NCBI RefSeq assembly: GCF_003851685.1
Contig: NZ_CP027727.1
Coordinates: forward strand, 3,968,001 to 4,032,000
Reading direction: 5' to 3'
DNA length: 64,000 nt
Origin: Pseudomonas sp. R5-89-07
Lineage (GTDB): Bacteria > Pseudomonadota > Gammaproteobacteria > Pseudomonadales > Pseudomonadaceae
Positions 25,429 to 34,916 of the stretch are shown here, in pieces. The position numbers were made by a program, and so were the translations under genes. The notes under the pieces are model-generated. The model saw nothing but the letters and a program-made list of their open reading frames with translations. It made no database searches and was not told the origin of the DNA. Within the stretch, counting starts at the first letter, position 1; each line of letters begins with the position of its first letter.

Positions 25429-26835
25429 TCAGGGCTGCTCCAACGCCACCGTCTTGACCGCCTGCCCTTGCTGACGCGAGGTAACCAGGCCAATAAAGGA
25501 AATCACCAACGCCAAGCCAATCGTCGAGGACACCTCGGTGCGGTGCTCCGGCGTCACCATCATCACTGCCAGCGCCGCGCAGATGAACGCGATCACCAGA
25601 TAGGTCAGCCAGGGAAACAGCCACATGCGCAACGTCAGCTCGACGTTCTGCCTGATCAGCAACCGCCGCATGCGCAGTTGCGAGATGGCGATCACCAGGT
25701 ATACCAGCAACGCGATGGCACCTGAACTGGCAAGCAGAAACTGGAACAGGCCCGCGGGCATGAAGTAACTCAACAGCGTCACCCCGGCTCCGATGATGGT
25801 GCTGGCAATCACCGCGGCCCTGGGCACGCCCGCCGCTGAAGTGATTTTGAGGGCGCGTGGCGCATCGCCGCGTTTACCCAGGGAGAACAGCATGCGCGAC
25901 GAGATGTAGATCGAAGAGTTCATGCAACTGGCGACAGCGATCAGCACCACCACGTCGACCATGAACTTGGCGTTGGGGATGTTCATCAGCTCCAACGCAC
26001 GCTGGTAAGAGCCCACGGACGCCAGCAGCGGGTCGTTCCACGGCACCACGGAGATGACGACCGAGATCGACAACAGGTAGAACACGCCGATGCGCCAGAT
26101 CACCGAACGTGTGGCCCTGGCGATGTTCTGTGCCGGGTTGTTCGATTCGGCGGCGGCAATCGTCACCGCCTCGGTACCGATGAAACTGAACATGATCGTG
26201 ATGAACGCCCCCACCACCGCCGACAGGCCATTGGGGGCAAAGCCGCCGTGCTCCTGCATCAGCCGGCTCAAGCCACTGGCTTCGCGATCAGGGATCCAGC
26301 CCATCAGCACACTGAAACCCAGGCCAATGAAACCGACGATGGCGATGACCTTGGCCATCGCGAACCAGAACTCGAACTCGCCATATTTGGCAACGCTGAA
26401 CAGGTTGGTGATCACCAGCACAATGATCGACAGCAACGCGAACAACCAGGCATCGATCTGTGGAAACCACTGATTGAGCACATGCCCGGCGGCCAGCGCC
26501 TCGATCGGAATCACCAACACCCAGAACCACCAGTACAGCCAGCCGATGGTGAAGCCTGCCCAGCGGCCAATGGCCTGGTCGGCATAGGTAGAAAACGAAC
26601 CGGTGTCCGGACGTGCCACGGCCATTTCGCCGAGCATGCGCATCACCAGCACCACCAGCAGGCCGGAGCACAGATACGCCAACAACACCGCCGGCCCCGC
26701 CGCCGCGATGGCGTGGCCGGAACCGACAAATAACCCCGCGCCAATGATGCCGGCGATGGACAACATGGTGACGTGGCGCGGCTTGAACCCTTGCGCCAGC
26801 TGACCGTTGGAACCGTTGCAGTTGAGGCTATTCAT
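25429..26835 (-). CDS. gabP: Amino acid permease, GABA permease-like
   Basis: This 468-residue APC superfamily permease has 12 membrane helices. The N-terminal 'QGFKPRHVTMLSIAGIIGAGLFVGSGHAI' is the amino-acid transporter signature. 'SFSTYADQAIGRWAGFTIGWLYWWFWVLVIPIEA' and 'FSFIGTEAVTIAAAES' resemble E. coli GabP closely. It imports 4-aminobutyrate or related amino acids with protons. I place the start at ATG 26833-26835, which gives the usual length; the upstream open frame lacks a ribosome site. No gabT/gabD is in the window, so GABA is a family-level guess. The gene seems to be transcribed alone. Confidence 0.8.
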   Translation of the reverse strand: MNSLNCNGSNGQLAQGFKPRHVTMLSIAGIIGAGLFVGSGHAIAAAGPAVLLAYLCSGLLVVLVMRMLGEMAVARPDTGSFSTYADQAIGRWAGFTIGWLYWWFWVLVIPIEALAAGHVLNQWFPQIDAWLFALLSIIVLVITNLFSVAKYGEFEFWFAMAKVIAIVGFIGLGFSVLMGWIPDREASGLSRLMQEHGGFAPNGLSAVVGAFITIMFSFIGTEAVTIAAAESNNPAQNIARATRSVIWRIGVFYLLSISVVISVVPWNDPLLASVGSYQRALELMNIPNAKFMVDVVVLIAVASCMNSSIYISSRMLFSLGKRGDAPRALKITSAAGVPRAAVIASTIIGAGVTLLSYFMPAGLFQFLLASSGAIALLVYLVIAISQLRMRRLLIRQNVELTLRMWLFPWLTYLVIAFICAALAVMMVTPEHRTEVSSTIGLALVISFIGLVTSRQQGQAVKTVALEQP

Positions 26836-26969
26836 TGTTTTTGTTGTTCTCGGGCGACCAATGCCCACCACCTTAAGTGGGCTGGACACGGCCAAAGTAG
26901 CCTGAGCGCGCCATCATCGTGTCTGATCTCGACATTTGCCCGCACTCGTAGCGCGGGTTTCTCATGCCT

Positions 26970-28694
26970 TTAATGGATCATCTGCCACAACGACGCGCCA
27001 ACCCCGGTAATGCTCTCCCCCGCAATCAAACCCGCCGCGGCGGTAATTGCAAAGCGCTCGGTCACACTGGGCCAACGACAACTGACCAACCAGGTGACCA
27101 TGGCGCCCAGCGCCATCATCAGCGACACCGAGGCGGGCAACACAAACGCCAAGCCCAGGGCGGCCGCGCTGGGCAGGTAGCGGCTGCGATGGGCGGACAA
27201 TGTGCTGTCGAGCACACCCAGCACTACGCCGATCACAGCTGCAATGCCGATGGCCCAGCGAATGCTCGGCGACAGTGAGTCCAGCCCGTGGGTCAGGGTT
27301 TGCGCCACGGCCTTCCAGGTGGCGACGGCCGGCGCCGGCCACTCTTCGGTGAGCAGCATGGTCTGTGGGTCCGGGATCAGCGCCAGGTAGGCGAACACAC
27401 CGACGATGCTGCCAATAAAGATCCCCAGGATCTGCGCGATCACCTGCTTGTGGGGCGTGGCGCCAATCGCCTTGCCCACCTTGAAGTCGTTCATCAGGTC
27501 GGTGCATTGCCCGGCCGAACCGCCGGCCGTGTTGGCGCTCATCAGGTTGATCGGCACCTGCCCTGGCGCCGCGATGCCGAAACTCAGCTGGGACAGTTGC
27601 CCAATCGCACCAATCGGCGGTATGCCGGTGGCCCCCACCACCCGCGCCGCCACGGCGGCCAGGCAGATCGCCAAGGGAATGGTCAGCAGCGCCATCCACA
27701 GGTTGATGCCGAACAACAGCGCCTGCAGGCTCACCACCAACCCGATCGCCACGACAAAGCCTGCGGCTGGACCGGGTTTGGGAACCGTCCAGGCGGTGCC
27801 GCCGTCAGCCTGGGTGGAGCGATACAAGGCCCACAATCGAATTGCCAGGGATGCCAGGGTGGAGCACACCATCAGGCTCACCCCAGGCCACAGCAGCCAT
27901 TCCACCAGCGCGGCGAACTGCGGGCCGCTGCTACCGGCCGGAATGCTCACCAGCCCCTGGGCCAACAACCATGGCCCCAGCCCGCCCCAGGCCAGCAACG
28001 CGCCGAGCAGCAAGGTCAGGCCCACGCGGATGCCGATGATGCCGCCAAACCCCAGCAACAGCAGCGAAGGGTCTGCGGTAAACGTCAGCCGCTCAAGCTG
28101 GGCGCTCGGCGACCAGCGCGGGAAGGCCCACAGGAACGTATCCACCCACTTGACCAACCCCGACAGCACGGCGGCGCTGAGCAGCACTTTCAAGCGTATC
28201 GCGGCTTCGCGCCCCTGGTTGTAGATATGCAGCAAGGTCTCCAGGGTGGCCATGCCTTCGGGAAACTTCAGCGCCTTGTCATTGAGCAATGACGGCCGCA
28301 GGTACCAGGCGATCCAGATGCCGAGGAAGCTCACCGAAAACACCCAGGCAATCATCGGGATCGCCTCCAGCTGGTTGCCCGTGAGCAAGGTGTAGGCCGG
28401 GATGGGCGCGACCAGCCCGCCGGAAATGATCGACGCGGCGGCCGAGGCGACGGTCTGGTTGATATTGCTTTCGTGTAGCGTCCACGGCAATGCAGCCGCC
28501 GAGCGCTTGGCCAAGCCCTGCCAGATCGCATAGCCGATCAGCAAGGCGATGATCGACATGTTGAACGACCAGCCGATCTTCAAGCCGGCGTACACATTGG
28601 ACGGGGTCAGCAGGATGCCAAGCAGCACCCCGGTGATGACGGCTCGCCCGCTGAGCTCGCGCTCTACGGGGTTGGTTGACGAGATCGGATGCAT
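26970..28694 (-). CDS. OPT family oligopeptide transporter
   Basis: The 574-residue protein has about 14 hydrophobic segments and the OPT family hallmarks. The start 'ELSGRAVITGVLLGILLTPSNVYAGLKIGWSFNMSI' contains the N-Y/V-A-G-L-K-x-G motif. Central 'PEGMATLETLL' and C-terminal 'AVIGVVLGVLDSTLSAHRSRYLPSAAALGLAFVLP' also match. Bacterial OPT proteins import small peptides, siderophores or other metal chelates, driven by protons. AAAGGA is seven bases before the ATG at 28692-28694. It is followed on the same strand by the GABA-type permease, 134 bp on, probably under a separate promoter. Confidence 0.85.
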   Translation of the reverse strand: MHPISSTNPVERELSGRAVITGVLLGILLTPSNVYAGLKIGWSFNMSIIALLIGYAIWQGLAKRSAAALPWTLHESNINQTVASAAASIISGGLVAPIPAYTLLTGNQLEAIPMIAWVFSVSFLGIWIAWYLRPSLLNDKALKFPEGMATLETLLHIYNQGREAAIRLKVLLSAAVLSGLVKWVDTFLWAFPRWSPSAQLERLTFTADPSLLLLGFGGIIGIRVGLTLLLGALLAWGGLGPWLLAQGLVSIPAGSSGPQFAALVEWLLWPGVSLMVCSTLASLAIRLWALYRSTQADGGTAWTVPKPGPAAGFVVAIGLVVSLQALLFGINLWMALLTIPLAICLAAVAARVVGATGIPPIGAIGQLSQLSFGIAAPGQVPINLMSANTAGGSAGQCTDLMNDFKVGKAIGATPHKQVIAQILGIFIGSIVGVFAYLALIPDPQTMLLTEEWPAPAVATWKAVAQTLTHGLDSLSPSIRWAIGIAAVIGVVLGVLDSTLSAHRSRYLPSAAALGLAFVLPASVSLMMALGAMVTWLVSCRWPSVTERFAITAAAGLIAGESITGVGASLWQMIH

Positions 28695-28778
28695 GCAGAT
28701 TCCTTTCGACCAGAAGACAGCGCCACTGGATAAGTGAACGCTGCCTGGCGCGAAGGTTCAGCCGCGCTTTACGCCGGT

Positions 28779-29405
28779 TTATTTGGCGAACGCATACTCG
28801 CCGCCCTGCTCCACCGCCTTGCGATACGCCGGTCGTTGCTGGAGTTTGCTTACCCAGGCCGCCAGGTTCGGATACGCCAGCAGCTTGCCCTGGGCCTTGG
28901 CAATCTCGCCGATAAAGCTCATCTGGATATCCGCACCGCTCAGTTCATCACCCACCAGGTAGGGGGTTTTGCCGAGTACGTCATTGAGGTAGCCGAGGTA
29001 GTTGGCCAGCTCCGATTCAATCCGTGGATGCAGCGGCGCGCCGGCCTCACCCAGGCGTCCGACGTAGAGGTTGAGCATCAGCGGCAGCATGGCCGAACCC
29101 TCGGCAAAATGCAGCCACTGCACGTATTGGTCGTAGGTGGCGCTGGCCGGGTCGGGTTGCAGTTGGCCGTTGCCGTGGCGGCGGATCAGGTAGTCGATGA
29201 TGGCGGCCGATTCGATCAGCACGCGGGAGCCGTCCTCGATCACCGGCGACTTGCCCAGGGGGTGGATGGCCTTGAGCTCGGGTGGCGCGAGGTTGGTTTT
29301 CGGGTCGCGCTGGTAACGCTTGATCTCGTAAGGCAGGCCCAGTTCTTCAAGCAGCCAGAGGATGCGCTGGGACCGCGAGTTATTGAGATGGTGAACGGTA
29401 ATCAT
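28779..29405 (-). CDS. Glutathione S-transferase
   Basis: This 208-residue cytosolic GST has an N-terminal thioredoxin-like domain. It starts 'MITVHHLNNSRSQRILWLLEELGLPYEI', where the Ser at about residue 10 or 12 is the expected glutathione-activating residue, and continues with 'IHPLGKSPVIEDGSRVLIESAAIIDYL' (cis-Pro and the Glu-Ser glutathione contact). The all-helical C-terminal domain includes 'GDELSGADIQMSF', the N-capping box. It conjugates glutathione to electrophiles or reduces peroxides. GGAG lies eight bases before the ATG at 29403-29405. It is adjacent to the chemoreceptor gene but is probably a separate unit. Confidence 0.9.
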   Translation of the reverse strand: MITVHHLNNSRSQRILWLLEELGLPYEIKRYQRDPKTNLAPPELKAIHPLGKSPVIEDGSRVLIESAAIIDYLIRRHGNGQLQPDPASATYDQYVQWLHFAEGSAMLPLMLNLYVGRLGEAGAPLHPRIESELANYLGYLNDVLGKTPYLVGDELSGADIQMSFIGEIAKAQGKLLAYPNLAAWVSKLQQRPAYRKAVEQGGEYAFAK

Positions 29406-29471
29406 AGGGGCAGCTCCGTTAGGGTAAAGGAGAAGACTACACGACGGCGGTAGAGTGCCCCTGAATCGACT

Positions 29472-31529
29472 TCAGTCCAATCGAAACCGCGCCGTGTTAT
29501 CGCTCAACGCCCGACTGCCCTTGCTCAGGCTGTCGGCGGCCTGATTGACTGCGCGTGCGCCGTCGAGCAAGCGCCCGGCCGCCTGGTCCACCTGCTGGAT
29601 GTTGCCGCTGACCTCATCCGCCGTGGTGGCCTGTTCTTCCACGGCGGCGGCGATTTGCGCCAGGGTGTCGGTGACGTTCTGCACGGCGCCGGCGATTTCG
29701 CCCAGGCGCGTGCCCAGGCCGGTGACGGATTCGGCATCGCTGAGCGCCTGCTCGCAGGCGGCGCCCATCAGGCTCACGGCCTGGCTGACCGTAGCGCGCA
29801 GGCTGTCCACGGTGCCGGCAATCTGTGCCGTGGAGGCCTGGGTGCGTTGCGACAGGCTGCGAACCTCGTCGGCGACCACGGCAAAGCCGCGACCCTGTTC
29901 ACCGGCGCGGGCGGCCTCGATGGCCGCGTTGAGCGCCAGCAGGTTGGTCTGCTCGGCAATGCCGCGAATGGTGTCGACCACCGATTGAATCTGCTGGCCC
30001 TGTTGGCTGACTTGTTCCAGCGCGTTGGCGGTGTCGGTCAGGCGCTGGTTGAGTTGCTGAATGCTCGCTGTGGTGCGCTGGCTGTCGCGGCTGCTGTCTT
30101 CGGCGATACGCCGGGTCTGCTGGGCGCTGTCGGAAGCCTGCTCGCAGCTCTTGGCGACGCCCAGGGAAGTGGCGGCCAGTTGGGTCGCAGCAGCGGCAAT
30201 CTGACTGATCTGGTGCTGCTGGTCTTCGACTTCGGTGAGGGTGCTGCCCGATTGCGCGTTGAGGGTGAGCACGGTGGCGCCCAATTGCTGGGTCTCATGG
30301 TTGACACCGAGCAGGCTGGCGCGCAATTGCACCACGGCAACGTTGAGCGCCGTGCTGATGGCAGCCAGCTCGTCGCGTCCCTCCACCGCCACTTCGACGC
30401 GCAGGTTGCCGTCGCGCAATGATTCGGCGAGGGTGGTGATGCCACTGGCGCTGCGGCGGATCGACGCTTGCAGGCAGATGAACAGGTACAACGCCGCCAG
30501 CGCCAGCAGGCTGAACGTCGCCGCCACCGGGATGAAGTGTTGCAGCGACCGTTCACGGTAGTAACTCAGGCGTGCATCGAGCGACTGCAGCGACTGGCTG
30601 CGCAACGCGCCCAAGGCCGCGAGCATGGCGTCGACGCTTTGGTCGAACGCGACGGTGTCGAGCTTGATGGTGCCGCCGAATACACCGTCGTCCAGGGTTT
30701 TCAGCTCGCTGTCCAGGCGTTGCAGGCTGGCTTCGTATTGCACCGTCCAAGGCTCCAGGCCTGGGTATTGCCTGGCTTTGAGCGCACCGGCCGCCTTGAC
30801 CAACTGGTCGCGCGCATCACCGATACGGCCGCGCAGATCGCGCATCTGCAGGCGGCTTTGCAGGGTGAACTGGCCCGAGGCAATCGAGGATTGGCCGACG
30901 CTGGCCGTGCGCCCGATACGCTCGATCAAGTCCGGGGTGTGCTGGCTGGAAATCTGCATCAGCAGATAGGTTTCCAGCCACGGATCGAGGATCAGGCCGG
31001 CGTCCAGGGTGATCTGTTCACGCAAGGATTGCATCGCGGTCAGGGCGGCGGTGAAGCGGTCATAGCCATCCGGCCACCAGCCGACAGTGCGCAGGGCCTG
31101 GGTGTCCATGCCCTTTACGGCGGCCCGCAACGTGTCGAAGCGCGCCAGGGTGTCGGCGCTGGCGTTATGGGTTTTGAGCGTATCGCCCAGGGTTTGCAGG
31201 CCTTGCTGGATCAGCGGGCTGCCGGCATCCACTTTGTCCATCGCGGCCTGGGCGGCAGGGGTTGGAGTGTGCAGGATGTCCACGGCTTTCCAGCGGGCGG
31301 CCAGGTTGCGCTGGGCGCCCAGTTGCGCGTCGAGCCGGTCCAGCGCCAGCAGTTGGTGCACGCCGGACTGTTCACTGGAAATCACCGCGAGCTTGTCGTG
31401 GTAATCCTGGCCGATCATCCACAAGCTCCCGGCCAGCGGCAGCATGAACAAGAAAAACAGCACCTGGAACTTGCGGGCAAAACCGAACCGTCCAAGCAGA
31501 CGGATACCCGGTGATAAAAGTCTTTGCAT
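29472..31529 (-). CDS. Methyl-accepting chemotaxis protein
   Basis: The 685-residue transmembrane chemoreceptor has a first membrane helix at residues 24-41 ('[18 protein letters not shown]'), a helical periplasmic sensor of about 285 residues, and a second membrane helix at about 332-350. A HAMP domain ('[22 protein letters not shown]...') follows, then the signalling domain with the hyperconserved tip '[20 protein letters not shown]' followed by '[16 protein letters not shown]'. The sensor is a long four-helix bundle type. The cytoplasmic domain should couple to CheA/CheW, with Gln/Glu methylation sites near '[12 protein letters not shown]'. It starts at ATG 31527-31529. A FliA-like promoter lies about 50 bp upstream. 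Confidence 0.93.
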   Translation of the reverse strand: MQRLLSPGIRLLGRFGFARKFQVLFFLFMLPLAGSLWMIGQDYHDKLAVISSEQSGVHQLLALDRLDAQLGAQRNLAARWKAVDILHTPTPAAQAAMDKVDAGSPLIQQGLQTLGDTLKTHNASADTLARFDTLRAAVKGMDTQALRTVGWWPDGYDRFTAALTAMQSLREQITLDAGLILDPWLETYLLMQISSQHTPDLIERIGRTASVGQSSIASGQFTLQSRLQMRDLRGRIGDARDQLVKAAGALKARQYPGLEPWTVQYEASLQRLDSELKTLDDGVFGGTIKLDTVAFDQSVDAMLAALGALRSQSLQSLDARLSYYRERSLQHFIPVAATFSLLALAALYLFICLQASIRRSASGITTLAESLRDGNLRVEVAVEGRDELAAISTALNVAVVQLRASLLGVNHETQQLGATVLTLNAQSGSTLTEVEDQQHQISQIAAAATQLAATSLGVAKSCEQASDSAQQTRRIAEDSSRDSQRTTASIQQLNQRLTDTANALEQVSQQGQQIQSVVDTIRGIAEQTNLLALNAAIEAARAGEQGRGFAVVADEVRSLSQRTQASTAQIAGTVDSLRATVSQAVSLMGAACEQALSDAESVTGLGTRLGEIAGAVQNVTDTLAQIAAAVEEQATTADEVSGNIQQVDQAAGRLLDGARAVNQAADSLSKGSRALSDNTARFRLD

Positions 31530-31578
31530 GCCCTGCAGCTCCCCTGAACGAACCCATACTTCATAGCCTGGAAATGAC

Positions 31579-31603
31579 TAACGGCAAAATGCCATGTCAT
31601 TGA
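31579..31603 (-). promoter_or_regulatory. Possible sigma-28 (FliA) promoter of the chemoreceptor gene
   Basis: On the minus strand TCAAT, 13 bp, then GCCGTTA ends about 50 bp before the chemoreceptor ATG. The Pseudomonas FliA pattern is TCAAG, about 14 bp, GCCGATA; two positions differ. The location and gene class support the call, but it is made by eye. Confidence 0.4.
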
Positions 31604-31780
31604 TTAGCTTGGCTCTAGCAAGATATGGGCCGTTGGATAGAAGCATCGGCGATGCGCGTTATGGTGCGCGTGAGCCGGCCAGCGGTGCGCGAAAATGGGG
31701 CGAAAGCACTCAGTGTCGGGCACGCCTTGTAACCGCCGGGGACAGAAGGGCTGACGGTGCAGACGCTCAGATGTAAAACT

Positions 31781-32476
31781 TCAGCCCAGCAATTGGGTAA
31801 TCCATTGAATCTGTCGGCCAATCTCGTGCAGCTTTTCTTGCGGCACCGACTGCCTGGCCTTCTCGAAATTGGCCAACGTTTTCTGCTTCTTGCGCAGCAG
31901 GCGTTGCCATTTCGCCACGAACATCGGGCTGCGCATTTCCAGGTGCAGCGGCCCGAAGTACAGTTGCTCCTCGGTATAGGTCACCGGCCCGGTACACTCG
32001 GCGACAATGATTTCGTAGTAAAAGCGGTTCTCGTGCAGCAGCTCCTCATGCAGGATTCGGTAGCCGTTATCCATCAACCATTGGCGCAACGGTTGCTCAC
32101 CGCCGTTGGGCTGCAGGATCAGGCGTTGCTGGCCGTTCAGTTGCGCCTTGCCGCTGTCGAGGATGTCGCGGATCGTCTCGCCGCCCATGCCGCACAGGCT
32201 GATGGCGGTGATGGCGTCGTCCGCCTCGATGGCGGCCAGGCCATTGGCCCGGCGTACCTGGATGCGCTGCTCCAGGCCGTTATCGCGCACGGTGCGCTGC
32301 GCCGCGTGAAAGGGCGTGGCCGCAACCTCCCCCGCCACTGCGTGCGCAATGACACCACGACGCATCAGCGCTACCGGCAGGTAAGCATGGTCCGAGCCGA
32401 TATCGGCCAGGCGCGCGCCGGCCGGTACCAGGGCCGCCACGCGCTCCAGGCGCATGGACAAGGTGTGTTCGTTCAA
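31781..32476 (-). CDS. trmK: tRNA (adenine(22)-N(1))-methyltransferase TrmK
   Basis: This 231-residue SAM-dependent methyltransferase is of the TrmK (YqfN) family, which makes m1A at position 22 in some tRNAs. The SAM motif is 'ARLADIGSDHAYLPVALM' at residues 20-38. The family motif 'ITAISLCGMGGETIRDILD' comes next, then the catalytic-site 'RLILQPNGGEQPLRQWL' and a coiled C-terminal tail ('RLLRKKQKTLANFEKAR'). I use the TTG at 32474-32476, because AAGGA is seven bases upstream and homologues begin with the same M-N-E-x-x-L-S-x-R-L pattern; the next ATG (32453-32455) would cut into this. It is 13 bp downstream of the GntR regulator gene, so the two are probably co-transcribed. Confidence 0.88.
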   Translation of the reverse strand: MNEHTLSMRLERVAALVPAGARLADIGSDHAYLPVALMRRGVIAHAVAGEVAATPFHAAQRTVRDNGLEQRIQVRRANGLAAIEADDAITAISLCGMGGETIRDILDSGKAQLNGQQRLILQPNGGEQPLRQWLMDNGYRILHEELLHENRFYYEIIVAECTGPVTYTEEQLYFGPLHLEMRSPMFVAKWQRLLRKKQKTLANFEKARQSVPQEKLHEIGRQIQWITQLLG

Positions 32477-32489
32477 CGGTGGTTCCTTT

Positions 32490-33200
32490 TCATTCTCCGG
32501 AAAACCGGTCCCGGCTGTTGGTCAGATGCAGCACCATCGCCGCCCGCGCCGCGTCCGGGTCTTGGCGTTTGATCGCGTTGAAGATCGCCTCATGCTCCAG
32601 GTTCGCCAGTTGCCCCAGCTGGGTAAAATCCGCCCCGCCACGTTCTGCGCCCACCACCAGGGTACGCGGGATCATCGCAGTGCCCAGGTGCTGCATGATT
32701 TCGCTGAAAAACGTATTGCCGGTGGCCTCGGCGATCAGTTGGTGAAAGCGTTTGTCGTCTTCCACACAGCTGTCGTTGTTGGCGAGCGAAGCCTGGTAAT
32801 CGTCCAGCGCCTGGCGCATATGAGCGAGTTGTACATCGTTACGGCGCAACGCGGCCAGCGCCACGGCTTGCACCTCCAGGCCCAGGCGCAGTTCGAGCAT
32901 GTTGCGCACGCTGGCGACCGTGTCCACGTGCAGGCGCAGGCCTTGCTGAGGATGTTGCGCCAGCACGAAGGTGCCAATGCCGTGGCGCGTCTCCACCAGC
33001 CCGGACGCTTGCAGCTTGGAGATGGCTTCGCGCACCACCGTACGACTCACCCCATGCTCGAGCACGATGGTGGATTCGGACGGCAATTTTTCACCGGGCT
33101 TGAGCTGCCCCAGCAGGATGCGCTGGGTCAATGCGTCGACCACGCCCTGGGCCAGGTTGGTGGAGCGTTTGCGCACGGCGGGTGCGTTTTCAATGGGCAT
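32490..33200 (-). CDS. GntR family (FCD) regulator, probable glucarate regulator
   Basis: This 236-residue FadR-type GntR regulator has an N-terminal winged helix: 'ALTQRILLGQLKPGEKLPSE', 'HGVSRTVVREAISKLQASGL' and 'VETRHGIGTFVL' (residues 22-82). The C-terminal FCD domain includes 'RLGLEVQAVALAALRR', 'DDKRFHQLIAEATGN' and 'LEHEAIFNAIKRQDPDAARAAM', with the metal-binding Asp and His positions. It is divergent from gudP-gudD. TTGT-ATG-ACAA sites in the 336-bp gap are likely targets, with glucarate/galactarate or a derivative as inducer. It starts at ATG 33198-33200. Confidence 0.9.
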   Translation of the reverse strand: MPIENAPAVRKRSTNLAQGVVDALTQRILLGQLKPGEKLPSESTIVLEHGVSRTVVREAISKLQASGLVETRHGIGTFVLAQHPQQGLRLHVDTVASVRNMLELRLGLEVQAVALAALRRNDVQLAHMRQALDDYQASLANNDSCVEDDKRFHQLIAEATGNTFFSEIMQHLGTAMIPRTLVVGAERGGADFTQLGQLANLEHEAIFNAIKRQDPDAARAAMVLHLTNSRDRFSGE

Positions 33201-33283
33201 CGCTAGAGTCCACGGGGTTAGGCTGAGGGGAGCTTAACACCCTGCTTATGGGTAGTGCCGAGTTGATTCATAACAGCGCCAAC

Positions 33284-33294
33284 TTGTATGACAA
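33284..33294. promoter_or_regulatory. GntR-type operator near the regulator start
   Basis: TTGTATGACAA is a 4-bp dyad (TTGT/ACAA) with a 3-bp centre, 84 bp from the start codon of the divergent GntR gene. It fits control of the regulator's own promoter. The related half-conserved site before gudP is at 33470-33481. Confidence 0.6.
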
Positions 33295-33469
33295 CCAACC
33301 TTAAGCCTAAACACATCGCTTTCGACTTTCGAGCTTGTTTCGAACAGGCGCTACCTTGAGGACCCCTAAAATCCTCTGTAAACGCTGACAAATAACCAAA
33401 ACGGCGTCCTACGCACGCTCTTAGAAGAACAAATACACTCACCACCGCATTGCAGTTTCCAAAACACCA

Positions 33470-33481
33470 CTTGTATGATGT
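33470..33481. promoter_or_regulatory. Second GntR-type site before gudP
   Basis: CTTGTATGATGT repeats the CTTGTATGA part of the site at 33283-33294 but its right arm is degenerate. It lies about 55 bp before the gudP start, where it could block the promoter. The rest of the 33201-33536 gap shows no gene. Confidence 0.5.
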
Positions 33482-33536
33482 CTGGCAACAAAACACGCAA
33501 ACCCGCATAAAAACAAATCAGGGGGAGTTTTGAATT

Positions 33537-34898
33537 GTGAACAATTCAAGCCATGCATCTGCCGCACCACAAACTGATTCGGTGCTCACCCGCGCCGTGA
33601 GCAAAGTGAAGGGCCATGTGCTCCCACTGTTCGTGATCATGTTCATCCTCAACTACATCGACCGGGTCAACATCGGCTTCGTGCGCACGCACATGGAGCA
33701 TGACCTGGGTATCGGCGCGGCGGCCTATGGCTTCGGCGCCGGGCTGTTTTTCATTGGCTACGCCATCTTCGAAGTGCCGTCCAATATGCTGCTGCAGAAA
33801 GTCGGCGCGCGCATCTGGCTGACCCGCATCATGTTCACCTGGGGCATCGTCGCCACGATGATGGCGTTCATCCAGAACGAAACCCACTTCTACATCCTGC
33901 GCTTCCTGCTGGGCGTGGCTGAAGCGGGCTTCTTTCCGGGGGTGATCTACTACTTCACACGTTGGCTGCCTGGGGTGGAACGCGGCAAAGCCATTGCGAT
34001 CTTCCTCAGCGGCTCGGCGGTTGCTTCACTGATTTCCGGCCCGTTGTCGGGTGCGCTGTTGCAGATCGAAGGTTTCGGCTTTCACGGCTGGCAATGGATG
34101 TTCGCCATCGAAGGCCTGGCCTCGGTGGCGCTGGGCTTCTTCGTATGGTTCTGGCTGGACTCCAAGCCCCACGACGCCAAGTGGCTGAGCCGCGAGGAAC
34201 AGGACGCGCTGGTGGAGGCTATCGACCAGGAACAGCGTGATCGCGAAGCCCTGACCACGGTCAAGCCAACCCTCGGCAAGCTGCTCAAGGACCGGCAGAT
34301 CCTGCTGTTCTGCGCCTTGTATTTCTGCATCCAGCTGACGATTTACGCAGCGACGTTCTGGCTGCCGAGCATCATCAAGAAAATGGGAGACCTGAGCGAT
34401 GTGCAGGTCGGTTTTTTCAACTCGATTCCCTGGCTGATCTCGATCATCGCCATGTACGCCTTCGCCTCGCTGTCGGGCAAGTTCAAGTTCCAGCAGGCGT
34501 GGGTTGCTGCTGCGCTGTTGATTGCTGCCGTCGGTATGTTCATGTCCACCACGGGCGAGCCGATCTTTGCCTTCGTGGCGATCTGCTTTGCCGCCATCGG
34601 TTTCAAGTCCGCCTCTTCGCTGTTCTGGCCAATCCCCCAGGGCTATCTGGATGTGCGCATCGCCGCCGCGGTGATCGCCCTGATCAATTCCATCGGCAAC
34701 CTGGGCGGCTTTGTCGCACCAACCACGTTCGGCTTCCTGGAGCAAACCACCGGCTCGATCCAGGGCGGGCTTTACGGCCTGGCCGGTACCTCGGTGCTGG
34801 CGGCGATCCTGGTGTTTTTTGCCAAGACTTCACCTTCTGCCGTGCTGACCTCATCTGCCGCCACGCCAACGCGCGCCGCCATCAGCAAACCTCTTTAA
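33537..34898 (+). CDS. gudP: MFS glucarate/galactarate transporter (GudP-like)
   Basis: This 453-residue anion:cation symporter family permease has 12 membrane helices. The first helix region 'FILNYIDRVNIGFVRTHMEHDLGI' is the ACS family motif. 'GYAIFEVPSNMLLQKVGARIWLTRIM' and 'RFLLGVAEAGFFPGVIYYFTRWLPG' also match GudP/GarP and related hexarate or phthalate carriers. The GTG at 33537-33539 is preceded by GGGGGAG. The stop is 18 bp from the glucarate dehydratase start, so import and first catabolic step are in one operon. This neighbour gives the substrate call: D-glucarate, possibly galactarate. Confidence 0.87.
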   Translation: MNNSSHASAAPQTDSVLTRAVSKVKGHVLPLFVIMFILNYIDRVNIGFVRTHMEHDLGIGAAAYGFGAGLFFIGYAIFEVPSNMLLQKVGARIWLTRIMFTWGIVATMMAFIQNETHFYILRFLLGVAEAGFFPGVIYYFTRWLPGVERGKAIAIFLSGSAVASLISGPLSGALLQIEGFGFHGWQWMFAIEGLASVALGFFVWFWLDSKPHDAKWLSREEQDALVEAIDQEQRDREALTTVKPTLGKLLKDRQILLFCALYFCIQLTIYAATFWLPSIIKKMGDLSDVQVGFFNSIPWLISIIAMYAFASLSGKFKFQQAWVAAALLIAAVGMFMSTTGEPIFAFVAICFAAIGFKSASSLFWPIPQGYLDVRIAAAVIALINSIGNLGGFVAPTTFGFLEQTTGSIQGGLYGLAGTSVLAAILVFFAKTSPSAVLTSSAATPTRAAISKPL

Positions 34899-34916
34899 GT
34901 CAATCAGGACCTTGCC

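Noticed and set aside
34026..34745. 239-codon minus-strand frame opposite gudP
   Set aside because: Antisense shadow of a membrane protein with polar low-complexity composition; gudP on the other strand is certain.
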